DNA of 64,000 nt from contig NZ_CP111045.1 in NCBI RefSeq assembly GCF_026250525.1, positions 186,001 to 250,000 of the forward strand. The letters run 5' to 3'. The notes under the pieces were generated by a model, which ran no database searches, had not been told where the DNA came from, and saw nothing but the letters and a program-made list of their open reading frames with translations. The stretch comes from Chondrinema litorale (GTDB lineage: Bacteria; Bacteroidota; Bacteroidia; Cytophagales; Flammeovirgaceae). Position 1 is the stretch's first letter, and every line of letters starts with the position of its first letter. Of this stretch, positions 7,953-17,263 are shown piece by piece. The position numbers were made by a program, and so were the translations under genes.

Positions 7953-9125
7953 GGTGAGAACTTAAAAGCCTGGTGGGCCCAGGGTGGTACTACCATAACT
8001 GAAGTGCTTGGCACTGCATCCGATGAACACGATTCATTGCTGGAGTTGTGCTCAAAATTCGATAACCAACTTTGGAATGAGGCTACAACCGTTGGTGGTA
8101 AAAAATATGCATCCCTTTGTGCATTGGCTTATCGTCAATCAATTGCAGCCCACAAGCTTACAAAAGATAAGGAAGGAAATCTTCTGTTTTTGTCGAAAGA
8201 GAACTGTAGCAATGGCTCTATAGGTACTGTTGATGTGACCTATCCTTCCGCACCACTTTATCTAAAGTATAATACGGATCTTGTGAAGGGGATGATGAAT
8301 CCGATTTTTTATTACTCAGAAAGTGGAAAATGGCCTAAGCCGTTTGCAGCACATGATGTGGGAACCTATCCACAGGCAAATGGGCAAACTTATCGTAGAG
8401 ATATGCCAGTTGAAGAATGTGGTAATATGCTCATTTTGTCAGCTGCAATAGCCCAACAGGATGGAAATGCTGATTATGCTGAGAAGCATTGGGATGTCCT
8501 GACTACATGGGCAAACTATCTGATGGATCATGGACTGGATCCTGAGAACCAACTTTGCACGGATGACTTTGCCGGCCACTCCGCACATAATGCAAACTTA
8601 TCCATAAAAGCAATTATTGGAATTGCCAGCTATGGTAAACTAGCCAGGCAAATAGGTAAAGAAGAAATAGCCAATAAGTATTTAACAGAAGCCGAGAAAA
8701 TGGCTAAGGAATGGGAGCAAATGGCTAAAGATGGCAATCACTTCCGTCTGACATTTGATAAGGAAGGAACATGGAGTCAAAAATACAATCTGGTTTGGGA
8801 TAAGCTTCTGGGCCTAAACATCTTCTCTCCACAAATTGCAGCGAAAGAAATACCATACTATCTCACCTTACAAAATGAATACGGCCTTCCTCTGGATAGT
8901 AGGAAAGAAATAACCAAGTCTGACTGGATCATTTGGACAGCTACTTTAGCGGAGGATAAAGAGACTTTTGAAAAGTTCATTGATCCCATTTATTCTTTTG
9001 CCGAGAATACCCCTAACCGGGTTCCAATGACGGACTATTATAACACAGTTAATGCGAAGCGGATTAATTTTCAGGCACGCTCAGTGGTTGGAGGGTATTT
9101 CATCAAGATGCTGGAATCGAATTAG
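7953..9125 (+). pseudogene. DUF4965-type glutaminase (GtaA-like), 5'-truncated
   Basis: The open frame from 7953 reads ENLKAWWAQGGTTITEV and continues to 9125. GTG 8004 is only the first internal start. The sequence matches the C-terminal half of the DUF5127/DUF4965/DUF1793 family, annotated as fungal glutaminase A and frequent in polysaccharide-degrading Bacteroidota. Recognisable blocks are KPFAAHDVGTYPQANGQ, MPVEECGNMLIL and DDFAGHSAHNANLSIKAI, all (alpha/alpha) barrel motifs. The N-terminal signal peptide and beta domain are missing, removed by the IS5-like insertion. A sulfatase follows, suggesting a former carbohydrate locus. True substrate unknown. Confidence 0.8.
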
Positions 9126-9219
9126 TATCACATGATGCCAAAATACGCCTGTATATAGGTTATTGGAATGTCGATAAAACGATTTTAATGATTGATCAAA
9201 TGTTTGAAAATGGAATTTA

Positions 9220-10848
9220 ATGATGATGAAGAAAGCGATATTCTATTTGAAACTTGGTTTTTTGAGTTTACTATATGCCTGCAGTACGAAACAAGCAGAT
9301 GAAAGAGTCAATATCCTTTTTGCGATCAGTGATGACCAATCATTTTATCATACCAGTTATGCTGGCTGCACTTTTGTAAACACACCAGCATTTGACAAAA
9401 TAGCAAGAGAAGGAGTTTATTTTACTAATTGTTATGCAGGATCTCCCGGATGTGCACCATCCAGAAGTACCATTGTGACCGGAAGATTTCACTGGCAAAA
9501 TGAGCAAGCAGGACAACATGCCTCATCATGGCCTAAAAAGTATGTTCCATTCGTTGATTTGCTGAATGGCAATGGTTATTACACTGGGAGAACTGGGAAA
9601 GGAGTGGCTCCATTTCGGTATGCCCGTTCTGAGGAAGATTCTTTATGGAGAAAAGAAGATGCTGCTGGTGTGGAAAGAAGTCATACGCTTTATGAGGAAG
9701 GTTCTGATACAGACGAGCGTACAACCACAGGGATAGATAAAATTAACTACTTCGACAATTTCGAATATTTTATGGAGCATCGAGAGAAAGATAAACCCTT
9801 CTTTTTCTGGTATGGCTCAACTGAACCCCATCGTGACTATGAAAAGGATTCTTGGAAAAGAAATGGCAAGAGTCTTAAAGATGTTGAAGTTCCTGAGTTC
9901 TTACCCGACAATGAAGTCATTAGACGAGATTTACTTGATTATGCTGTGGAGATCGAATGGTTTGACTCACAATTGAAGCGAATGCTTGATTATTTGGAGA
10001 AAATTGGAGAATTGGATAATACGATCGTAATCGTAACTTCAGATAATGGTATGCCATTTCCCAGAGCCAAAGCCAATAGTTTTGAATATGGAGTCCATGT
10101 GCCACTGTCCATTCGTTATCCAAAAAAATTTCCGGGAGGAAGAACAGTGGATGGTCCTGTCAGTTTTGTTGATTTAGCTCCAACTATTCTTGAGATGACA
10201 AATACTTCGCAGGAAGGTATGCTTCCTATCACGGGTAAGAGTATGAAAGCAATTCTTGAATCCAATAAGGAGAGAGATGAACTGAAGACCGATCAATATG
10301 TTTTTGCAGGAAGGGAACGCCATTCATCTTCTCGCTATTTAAATTGGGGATACCCACAGCGGGTGATTCGTAGTAAGGAATTTCTATTGATTTGGAACCT
10401 GAAGCCAGAACGTTGGCCTGCCGGTGCTCCACAGCGGATTAATCCAGAAAATGAGAATGATTTGCTGCCTATGTATGGCATTGACGAAAATGGGGTACAT
10501 CATTCAGATTGGGCATATACTGATATTGATCCTAGTCCCAGTAAATCATTTATCGTGGAGCATCACGATGATGAAGCAGTCCGCCCATACTTTGAATGGG
10601 CAGTAGGTAAACGTCCTGAATTCGAATTATATCAGGTTTCAAAAGATCCTTTTTGCTTAAAAAATCTGGTTGGAAAAGACGACTATCAACACATTGAGAC
10701 AGAGATGAAGGAGGTTCTGATTCAAAAATTATTGTCTACTAAGGATCCAAGAGTAGCGGGTGATAACCCTGATTTGTTTGATAGTTATAAAAGGTATTCA
10801 CACATGCGAAGCTTTCCAAACTCCTTAATCTCTATAAAGTCAATATGA
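9220..10848 (+). CDS. S1-family sulfatase lipoprotein
   Basis: 542 residues starting at the first of three ATG codons. A lipoprotein signal (LGFLSLLYACS) predicts a membrane-anchored periplasmic or surface location. The S1 sulfatase signature CAPSRSTIVTGR begins at Cys78, the residue converted to formylglycine by anaerobic or FGE-type maturases. Early metal ligands fit FAISDDQS, and the later one is in IVIVTSDNGMPFPR. SFVDLAPTILEM and the C-terminal EFELYQVSKDP block are family hallmarks seen in N-sulfoglucosamine sulfohydrolase-like enzymes. The likely role is desulfation of a marine or host polysaccharide. It lies 95 bases after the glutaminase remnant. Confidence 0.92.
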   Translation: MMMKKAIFYLKLGFLSLLYACSTKQADERVNILFAISDDQSFYHTSYAGCTFVNTPAFDKIAREGVYFTNCYAGSPGCAPSRSTIVTGRFHWQNEQAGQHASSWPKKYVPFVDLLNGNGYYTGRTGKGVAPFRYARSEEDSLWRKEDAAGVERSHTLYEEGSDTDERTTTGIDKINYFDNFEYFMEHREKDKPFFFWYGSTEPHRDYEKDSWKRNGKSLKDVEVPEFLPDNEVIRRDLLDYAVEIEWFDSQLKRMLDYLEKIGELDNTIVIVTSDNGMPFPRAKANSFEYGVHVPLSIRYPKKFPGGRTVDGPVSFVDLAPTILEMTNTSQEGMLPITGKSMKAILESNKERDELKTDQYVFAGRERHSSSRYLNWGYPQRVIRSKEFLLIWNLKPERWPAGAPQRINPENENDLLPMYGIDENGVHHSDWAYTDIDPSPSKSFIVEHHDDEAVRPYFEWAVGKRPEFELYQVSKDPFCLKNLVGKDDYQHIETEMKEVLIQKLLSTKDPRVAGDNPDLFDSYKRYSHMRSFPNSLISIKSI

Positions 10849-11025
10849 GTTTAGTAAGGATTTGGACAAAAATAACCCTTATGGTTGTTTTAAAAACAAC
10901 TTTCACATCGATAAGTGTCTCATTGAGTTTATCTCACAATAAAATAAATCATTGAAATCGCTGCCTTATTTTGGGTAATCAATCTATAAGTCACTATATT
11001 GTTAGACATAATAAATAGACACAAA

Positions 11026-11556
11026 ATGATATTAGGAGTTAGAAGAGGCACGGTTAAGATTGTTCCTTACCAAGAAAAATGGAAGGATACTTTCTTACTT
11101 GAGAAGAAGCTTCTTCAAGCCATCTTAGGTTCAATCGCATTGTCTATTGAACATATTGGTAGTACTGCTATTGAAGGTTTACAAGCCAAACCCATTATTG
11201 ATATTGCTGTTAAGATAGATGATATTAAAACTATTCAATCTTTAGTTGCTAAACTTACTGTTATCGGCTATCAAGAACGGGTTAATAGGTTAGAAGGTCC
11301 CCAACGTGTATTTGCCAAGCAGGATGAGGAGCATATTGTAACGCATCATCTACACTTCATTCAAGGGAATTATCCAGAATGGAACCGCAAATTGTTATTT
11401 AGAGATTATCTAAGGACTAATGAAACAATAAAACGGGAGTATGAAACAATGAAGTTGCATTTAATGGAATTGTACAGTGATCAGAGGGGAAACTATACAA
11501 GCATGAAAAAAGAGTTTATAGATTCAGTGGTGGAAAAAGCAGAAAAGGAAAGATAA
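11026..11556 (+). CDS. GrpB (UPF0157) family protein
   Basis: About 176 residues. The open frame reaches back to TTG 10999, but MILGVRRGTVKIVPYQEKW at 11026 matches the usual N-terminus of the family. Conserved GrpB motifs follow: HIGSTAIEGLQAKPIIDIAV (nucleotidyltransferase-like core with the GSTS-type loop and paired Asp) and HHLHFIQGNYPEWNRKLLFRDYLR. The family has a minimal nucleotidyltransferase fold and is sometimes fused to dephospho-CoA kinase, but its biochemical role is not settled. A stand-alone gene. Confidence 0.88.
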   Translation: MILGVRRGTVKIVPYQEKWKDTFLLEKKLLQAILGSIALSIEHIGSTAIEGLQAKPIIDIAVKIDDIKTIQSLVAKLTVIGYQERVNRLEGPQRVFAKQDEEHIVTHHLHFIQGNYPEWNRKLLFRDYLRTNETIKREYETMKLHLMELYSDQRGNYTSMKKEFIDSVVEKAEKER

Positions 11557-11698
11557 TTTTAATTGGTGATTAGTAGTATTCCTCACAGTGTGACCAATCT
11601 AAAATTCTTTTGTGTGAGATTATCTAAAGTTTAGTAAATTCAGCAAATGCTTATGAAATAATCTAATTGCTATTTAGCAGCTTCTAACAAAATGAAAT

Positions 11699-12469
11699 AT
11701 GAAAATTGTATTAACTATTATCTTATCCTTGATGACTCAATCAATAATGGCACAACTAGAACCAGTAAAATCTGGAGTATATAAATGGGCTGATCATGCT
11801 GTAAAAGCTGGCGAATTAAGAGAATCGAGAAGTATACTCGAAGGCGTATCCCCTCATTTAGAATATTTAGAAATACATGCTACAACGCAATTTCCAGGAG
11901 CTGAAGCAAGCACTGCTCATGCCAATAATGATATTGAGGAATGTATCATTGTTAAAGAAGGATTAATGAAAGTCACCCTTGAGGGTAAGGAACATATTCT
12001 TGGTGCTGGTGGTATTTTTTTATTGATGCCACGCCAAATACATTCACTTCAAAATGTTGGTGACAGTAATCTAACATATTATGTGATGAGGTATAAATCG
12101 AAAAAGAAAATGGATATAGAAAGAGGAATTGCTTCAGGCGGATCTCTAGTATTAAATGCAGATTCTCTCACTTTTAAACCAAGTTCTAAAGGTGGTGGGC
12201 GAGCCTATTTTGATCGATCAACAGCCATGTGTGAACGATTTGAAATGCATGTTACACAGCTAAATAGAAAAGGGCCTAGTCATGAGCCTCATACTCATGT
12301 TGAAACCGAAATTATATTAATACTTTCGGGAGAAACAGAGATGACTATTGATGGCAAAGAGTACAAAGGGACAGCCGGAGATTTTTATTTAATGAATTCT
12401 CAATCGCTACATGGAATTAGAAATGCTAAGGAGGAACCATGTTCTTACTTTGCATTTAAATGGAATTAG
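11699..12469 (+). CDS. exported bicupin protein
   Basis: 256 residues with a signal peptide (ending about MAQ, residue 19) and two cupin barrels. The first includes NNDIEECIIVKEGLMKVTLEG...LMPRQIHSL. The second has the metal-binding pattern HEPHTHVETEIILILSGE followed by a distal His in SQSLHGI. The arrangement resembles ureidoglycine aminohydrolase-like bicupins, though those are cytosolic in bacteria, so the exported form suggests another substrate. Its stop codon (TAG 12467-12469) lies inside the target duplication of the downstream IS982, so the C-terminus is original only because the duplicated sequence is retained. Confidence 0.85.
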   Translation: MKIVLTIILSLMTQSIMAQLEPVKSGVYKWADHAVKAGELRESRSILEGVSPHLEYLEIHATTQFPGAEASTAHANNDIEECIIVKEGLMKVTLEGKEHILGAGGIFLLMPRQIHSLQNVGDSNLTYYVMRYKSKKKMDIERGIASGGSLVLNADSLTFKPSSKGGGRAYFDRSTAMCERFEMHVTQLNRKGPSHEPHTHVETEIILILSGETEMTIDGKEYKGTAGDFYLMNSQSLHGIRNAKEEPCSYFAFKWN

Positions 12470-12473
12470 TTAA

Positions 12474-13381
12474 CCCAAGTTGCGGCTTACAAAGATTTAT
12501 GAATAGTGAAGGCAAAAATGAAGAGCACGATCTTAAGGATGAACCCTTGGGCAGTGACGGCATGGATTTTCAAAGGGAACCATGCCAAGATCTCAGAGAA
12601 AGTGGTCTCGATCCTTTTTCGCATCATGTCCTTCAAGTATGCCATGGCCGGATGGTCTGGCCTTTTGGAATTTGACTTTCGGACCGCGAGTAGGTGGATG
12701 TGCTCAAGTTCTTTGTAATAATCTTCTGTCTCATAGTCTGTATAGGCACTATCGGCGAACAGCTCACTGTCAGGGGGCAAATCGATATCCATACTCTTGA
12801 ACGCGGTTATGTCATGGTAAGAGCCCGCACAGATGAAGTATTCGACCGGGATGCCGTCCGAAGTGGCGATGACCTGGACCTTAAAGCCATAGAAGTACTC
12901 CCTTTTGGACATGTTCTTCCCTCTATAGGCCTTGTCGCCGAGCAGTCTGCAGTTGTTTATCCGGATGTTTTTGCAAACGGCGACCGGGAAAGAATCGATG
13001 AGGTACCGGCTATCGGTGTTCAGTTCTTTTATGGCCTGGCCGAGGGCAAAAAACAAGCTTGAGATTGTTGGCGCGAGCCGATGCAGATGGCGGTTGAAAT
13101 TGGATTTGTCGGGAAAATCAAACTGGTGGCCCTCTCTTAGATAAGCCCGTGCCCTTACATAGTTGCAACCGAAAAACCTGGCGGCCACAATGGCAGTGGT
13201 GATGATCTGGGCATCTGTCAGCTTGCGCATATGTCCCTCTTTTGGGCGCCCGATTTTTAGATAATCGTCAAGAAAACAGTAAATTGCGATGGTGAAGTCT
13301 TCCATTGTAAATTAGGTTTGGCGACTAAAATTTACAATTAATTGGTTGACTTCACTTTATTTTCATTATATATCGCAACTT
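12474..13381 (-). mobile_element. IS982-family element, apparently intact and recent
   Basis: About 908 bp. Both ends carry CAAGTTGCG as an inverted repeat. The flanks carry an identical 11-base word GAATTAGTTAA (12463-12473 and 13382-13392), the probable target duplication. Base composition is visibly more GC-rich than the surrounding genes, which suggests recent arrival from another genome. Confidence 0.85.
12487..13305 (-). CDS. IS982-family DDE transposase
   Basis: 272 residues covering the whole family length. The catalytic pattern is visible: YLIDSFPVAVCKN supplies the first Asp, ELFADSAYTDYETED the second, and RKRIETTFSEILAWFP the Glu. A basic LGDKAYRGKNMSKREYFYGFKVQ strand precedes the second Asp. 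No frameshift, stop or GC-rich insertion is present, in contrast to the older AT-rich elements in this window. The gene fills almost the whole element. Confidence 0.9.
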   Translation of the reverse strand: MEDFTIAIYCFLDDYLKIGRPKEGHMRKLTDAQIITTAIVAARFFGCNYVRARAYLREGHQFDFPDKSNFNRHLHRLAPTISSLFFALGQAIKELNTDSRYLIDSFPVAVCKNIRINNCRLLGDKAYRGKNMSKREYFYGFKVQVIATSDGIPVEYFICAGSYHDITAFKSMDIDLPPDSELFADSAYTDYETEDYYKELEHIHLLAVRKSNSKRPDHPAMAYLKDMMRKRIETTFSEILAWFPLKIHAVTAQGFILKIVLFIFAFTIHKSL

Positions 13382-13594
13382 GAATTAGTTAAGTGATGTA
13401 TGGAGGAAGTTTTTAATGCTTTAACATTTGCTATCTAAAAAACTATTTGGATAGTATAAACTCAAATTAACAATTCAATATTTGATATATGCAAATAGTA
13501 ACCCCATATTGGTGAGACAATCAAAATAAATAGTTTTGAAACTAATAATTTAGTTGTAACTTAGTTTTAATATTTCATTTTTTATAAACAGAAT

Positions 13595-15265
13595 ATGAGG
13601 TTATTAAAATCTAAGCTTAGTTTATTATTATTAGGTATGTTACACTTGTATATCTGTACACGTTCTTTTGCTCAACAGACACCTGAAGCTATATTAAAAA
13701 AGGCAGATTCATTACTTAATAATTTTAACTATGATGCACCAGGTACAGCTGTTTTTGCTGTAAAAGATGGAGAAGTAATTATCAATAAAGCATATGGTTT
13801 AGCAAATCTAGAACACAAAGTTCCAATTACTCCAAATACTGCTTTCGATTTAGCTTCTGTCTCGAAGTGGTTTACAGCTTTTGTTGTTTCCCTGCTCATA
13901 GAAAAGGGAGACATTAAACCGGAAGATGATATTAGAAAATATATACCTAAACTTCCAGATTATGGCGATACAGTCACTATATCTCATTTACTCCATCATA
14001 CCAGTGGCTTAAAAAACTTTATTACATTGTTGCCCATTGCTGGTTGGTCATTTGATGATAGAATTACTTTTGATCAGGTTTTAAATCTGGTATATACTCA
14101 GAAAGAACTAGAGTTTAAACCCGGTTCTCAATATAAATATTCGAATACTGGTTACCTTGTTCTGGCAGAATTGGTTCAGAAGGTAACTGGTGTATCTTTT
14201 CGAGAGTGGACGATTAAAAATATTTTTGAGCCACTAGAAATGGAAAATACACAGTTCGTTGATAATTATTCAGTAATTATTCCCAACCGTGCAAGCAGCT
14301 ATTATGACAATTCATCTGGTATGGAATTTCAGGTTTCTCCCAACAATTATGCAGTTCCCGGACCGAGTTCGCTATATTCCACCGCTAATGATCTGATCAA
14401 ATGGTTGAAGTTTATAGATCATCATCCCGATACTTTAAATACTGTGTTCGAAAGAATTTTTACACCTGGAAAATTGAATGATGGAACTGAAATTTCACAT
14501 GGTTATAGTGTGTTGATCAGAAATTTTCGTAATACTAAGCGGATTAGTCATCAAGGATATTGGTTTTCGTTTACCAGCCTGCTGGTTTATTTGCCTGAGT
14601 ATCATTTATCTATTGGAGTGCTAAATAACTATGCTATAGGTAACTATAAGGTAGCCCATGAAATAGCTTCCTATTATATTCCTGCCATTCAAAAAAAAAA
14701 TCCAATTGCTCAAGAAGATACTGTGGAGGCGGTTTTGCCAGAAGCTCTGGAAGATTATGTAGGAACTTATAAAATTAATTCTGCCAATTATGTGGCAATT
14801 ATGCAAAAAGGAAATGAACTATGGATGCAGCAAACCAGTGATTATCCACTATTAATGACAGCTATAGGAAATGATAAATTTATTGTAAAAGATAATAGAG
14901 ATCAACTAATGACTTTTCATAGAAACGAGTTGAATCAGGTAACGCACATTACTGTGAATGGAAAGGAGTGTCCCTTGATGGAGAAAAATCATTATGACCC
15001 AGATAATTTGCAAGAGTATACAGGAGATTATCGAGGAGAAGATATAAAAACCATTTACTCTATAGTTTATGAAGATGATACATTAAAACTAGGTCATATT
15101 CGAATGGGGAAATTAAGTTTACAAAATATCTGGGATGATGATTTCCAAATTTTAGGAGGAAACAGATGGTTTGCAAGCACTTTAGAATTCATTCGGGATG
15201 ATTGTGGAGAAATCACAGGATTCAATCTATCTGAACACAGTTTTTTAAAAGTGAATAAGGATTGA
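13595..15265 (+). CDS. class-C beta-lactamase-related serine hydrolase
   Basis: 556 residues with a signal peptide (to SFAQQ, about residue 27). The penicillin-binding/transpeptidase-like fold has all three motifs: S88-V-S-K91 in LASVSKWFTAF, YSNTGY (YxN), and a C-terminal HQGYWFSFTS (HxG). The N-terminal domain is the beta-lactamase (AmpC/EstB) type and the C-terminal 190 residues form a lipocalin-like extension common in Bacteroidota members (DUF3471-like). It may act as an esterase, a D-aminopeptidase or a peptidase; true beta-lactamase activity cannot be inferred. It stands alone. Confidence 0.88.
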   Translation: MRLLKSKLSLLLLGMLHLYICTRSFAQQTPEAILKKADSLLNNFNYDAPGTAVFAVKDGEVIINKAYGLANLEHKVPITPNTAFDLASVSKWFTAFVVSLLIEKGDIKPEDDIRKYIPKLPDYGDTVTISHLLHHTSGLKNFITLLPIAGWSFDDRITFDQVLNLVYTQKELEFKPGSQYKYSNTGYLVLAELVQKVTGVSFREWTIKNIFEPLEMENTQFVDNYSVIIPNRASSYYDNSSGMEFQVSPNNYAVPGPSSLYSTANDLIKWLKFIDHHPDTLNTVFERIFTPGKLNDGTEISHGYSVLIRNFRNTKRISHQGYWFSFTSLLVYLPEYHLSIGVLNNYAIGNYKVAHEIASYYIPAIQKKNPIAQEDTVEAVLPEALEDYVGTYKINSANYVAIMQKGNELWMQQTSDYPLLMTAIGNDKFIVKDNRDQLMTFHRNELNQVTHITVNGKECPLMEKNHYDPDNLQEYTGDYRGEDIKTIYSIVYEDDTLKLGHIRMGKLSLQNIWDDDFQILGGNRWFASTLEFIRDDCGEITGFNLSEHSFLKVNKD

Positions 15266-15436
15266 GACTAGTTTTGGTTGATATATACTGTAAGTCTGAG
15301 GGCTGTAATTCCTTTATTTATACAATGGTTGCACCTGTAGTGTCAGTTCTATTTTTTTGTTTTTGGTCAATCCAAATTTAATGGTTATTGGCACTATCTT
15401 TTACTTTTGTATAGTAGTATGCTATTCCAAAAAAGC

Positions 15437-17242
15437 TTATTCCATTATATATCCATAGCTTTTTAGCTTGCTTTTAAACTTCGAAAAGTCTTTCTTTTGT
15501 ATGATAAGATGAAACCCTTCGGCTTTAATTACCATCTTTTTTAAGGCATCATCTTGAGCGATAAGCTGAATTAACTCTTTATTATTTCTATCAATTTTTA
15601 AGACTCTAGGTTCTTCAATTTCTTCAAATGGCTTGCTTTTTTGGTCTATTTCTCTAAAAAACTCTTTCCAGATTGGTGGTAAATCTGTCGAAGTTACTTG
15701 CTTAAACAAATCGATTTTATTACTCACATCAAAAACATTTCTACAGTCTTTCATAAAAGATTGAAATGTAACTCTATACCTGCTAGCACTTATTCTATCA
15801 GCAAAAGTATCTATCATAAAATTTTCAGGAATTTCTCCTTTACACAAAATCATGAGGCTATCTTCAGAAAGTTTAATTTCATATTCTTCATCCACTTTAG
15901 GAGGAGTATAAAATGTCGTTTTTTCTGAAATAAATGCGCCTAAGTTGGTTAACCTGATGTATTTTATCCCATCGTAATTAGAATGATAAGTATAGCCAAA
16001 TTCAGACGTATCAGGTTTGTTATAAGCAATATCAATGAGGCCAAAAGCAGCAAATAAAAATAGCGATCCCTTTATAATAGCTTTTGAAACTAGTGGTTTG
16101 TAGTTGGCACTATCGATATAAATTTTATCAGAATAATAATCGTATTTTACACTGTAGTATAAATTATTGATTGCGTTTTCTTTGCGCAAAGCCTCTAAAT
16201 CGTAAAAATTATATTTTATGAAATCTTCGAGGTTATTCATGCTAACCCACCTATTTACAGGCAATTCTTTAAGCAGATTCAAAAAGTTATTACCCACTTT
16301 CTTTTCGTACCAATACACATTATGTGCTCCTTTTAATTCTGTAAGTAAGTGTAACGATTGATGAAAGTTGTCTAAATACTGATCGAAAATATTTTTTAAA
16401 GTGACATTAACTGCTTTATTTTTTGGAATAATACCAATAGATGTAAGTAAGCTAGCAATTAAATGAGAACGAATACGCCCTAAGGACTTATTTTCAGGGT
16501 AAAACTCAGTGATTTTTAAACTTTTTGCCAGTTTATTTACACTGCTAGCCATTAGTTTTCCTGAGTTGGATGTCTTCATTAAACCCTGATCTCGAAACAT
16601 AATTAACCTTGGCAGTTCAGTGGTAATTAGCTTTTCTGCTTCAAAAATGTAATTTGCCTCTTTTGTGTCATCAACCGGAAAAAAATCTGCTTTTGCAGGT
16701 CGCGGATAATAACCTTTAATGGTTTGTCTCACTAAAGAAGGAAAATAAACTTTGGTATTGTAGTCACTTCCACTATCGCTCCATCTACCAGTATATTCGT
16801 GCGAGACAGTGAATACATAAAATTCATTTTTGAGTACATTATTTTTATCAACCCAATGGGTAGAGCGCTCAGCAAGTATATCTATTCCAAATTTTTCAAT
16901 TATCTCAAACGAATGCAGTTCTGGTTCCCAAGTGAGTTCATCTAAAATTACTCTTACAGTTTTAGGTAACTTGTCTCTAAATGCTAAAAATATATCTTTA
17001 CTATAAAAAACTGAAGCACAGACTAATACAGCATCAACTTTAGTAAGTTTTAATTTTGTAAAAAAAACATTTACAAGCTCAAGCACATCGGTCATATCTC
17101 TTTCGGCATTTAAATACAAAGCCTTATTGTGTTGCACAAAGTCTGCAGCAAGTGGTAAAAAGCCTTTATCCAACATCGCTTTGGTGTAACTGCGATCTAT
17201 CTCTTCTCTTAAAATAAAAAATGTTTTTCCACTGAGTGCCAT
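15437..17242 (-). CDS. 601-residue hypothetical protein, partner of SNF2 helicase
   Basis: No named domain recognised with certainty. The central part has winged-helix-like segments, and the C-terminal region (KKMVIKAEGFHLIIQKKDFSKFKSKLKSYGYIME) resembles the small strand/helix module seen in XPB/Ssl2-associated helicase partners. It starts 22 bases after the SNF2 gene stop, so the two are almost certainly co-transcribed and probably act together. No signal peptide or transmembrane helix, so it is cytosolic. The low GC matches its neighbours. It could be a DNA-binding cofactor of the remodeller-like ATPase; this is inference from position only. Confidence 0.65.
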   Translation of the reverse strand: MALSGKTFFILREEIDRSYTKAMLDKGFLPLAADFVQHNKALYLNAERDMTDVLELVNVFFTKLKLTKVDAVLVCASVFYSKDIFLAFRDKLPKTVRVILDELTWEPELHSFEIIEKFGIDILAERSTHWVDKNNVLKNEFYVFTVSHEYTGRWSDSGSDYNTKVYFPSLVRQTIKGYYPRPAKADFFPVDDTKEANYIFEAEKLITTELPRLIMFRDQGLMKTSNSGKLMASSVNKLAKSLKITEFYPENKSLGRIRSHLIASLLTSIGIIPKNKAVNVTLKNIFDQYLDNFHQSLHLLTELKGAHNVYWYEKKVGNNFLNLLKELPVNRWVSMNNLEDFIKYNFYDLEALRKENAINNLYYSVKYDYYSDKIYIDSANYKPLVSKAIIKGSLFLFAAFGLIDIAYNKPDTSEFGYTYHSNYDGIKYIRLTNLGAFISEKTTFYTPPKVDEEYEIKLSEDSLMILCKGEIPENFMIDTFADRISASRYRVTFQSFMKDCRNVFDVSNKIDLFKQVTSTDLPPIWKEFFREIDQKSKPFEEIEEPRVLKIDRNNKELIQLIAQDDALKKMVIKAEGFHLIIQKKDFSKFKSKLKSYGYIME

Positions 17243-17263
17243 ATAAGTTGTTAGCTTAAATAT

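Noticed and set aside
7968..7994. GC-rich palindromic stretch CCTGGTGGGCCCAGG and TGGTACTACCA near the glutaminase remnant
   Set aside because: It reads in frame as KAWWAQGGTTITEV, conserved sequence of the DUF4965-type family, so it is ordinary coding DNA and not a short insertion.
12460..13144. Several plus-strand open frames of 70-122 codons over the IS982
   Set aside because: They are antisense shadows of the GC-rich IS982 transposase, without domain features or starts of their own.
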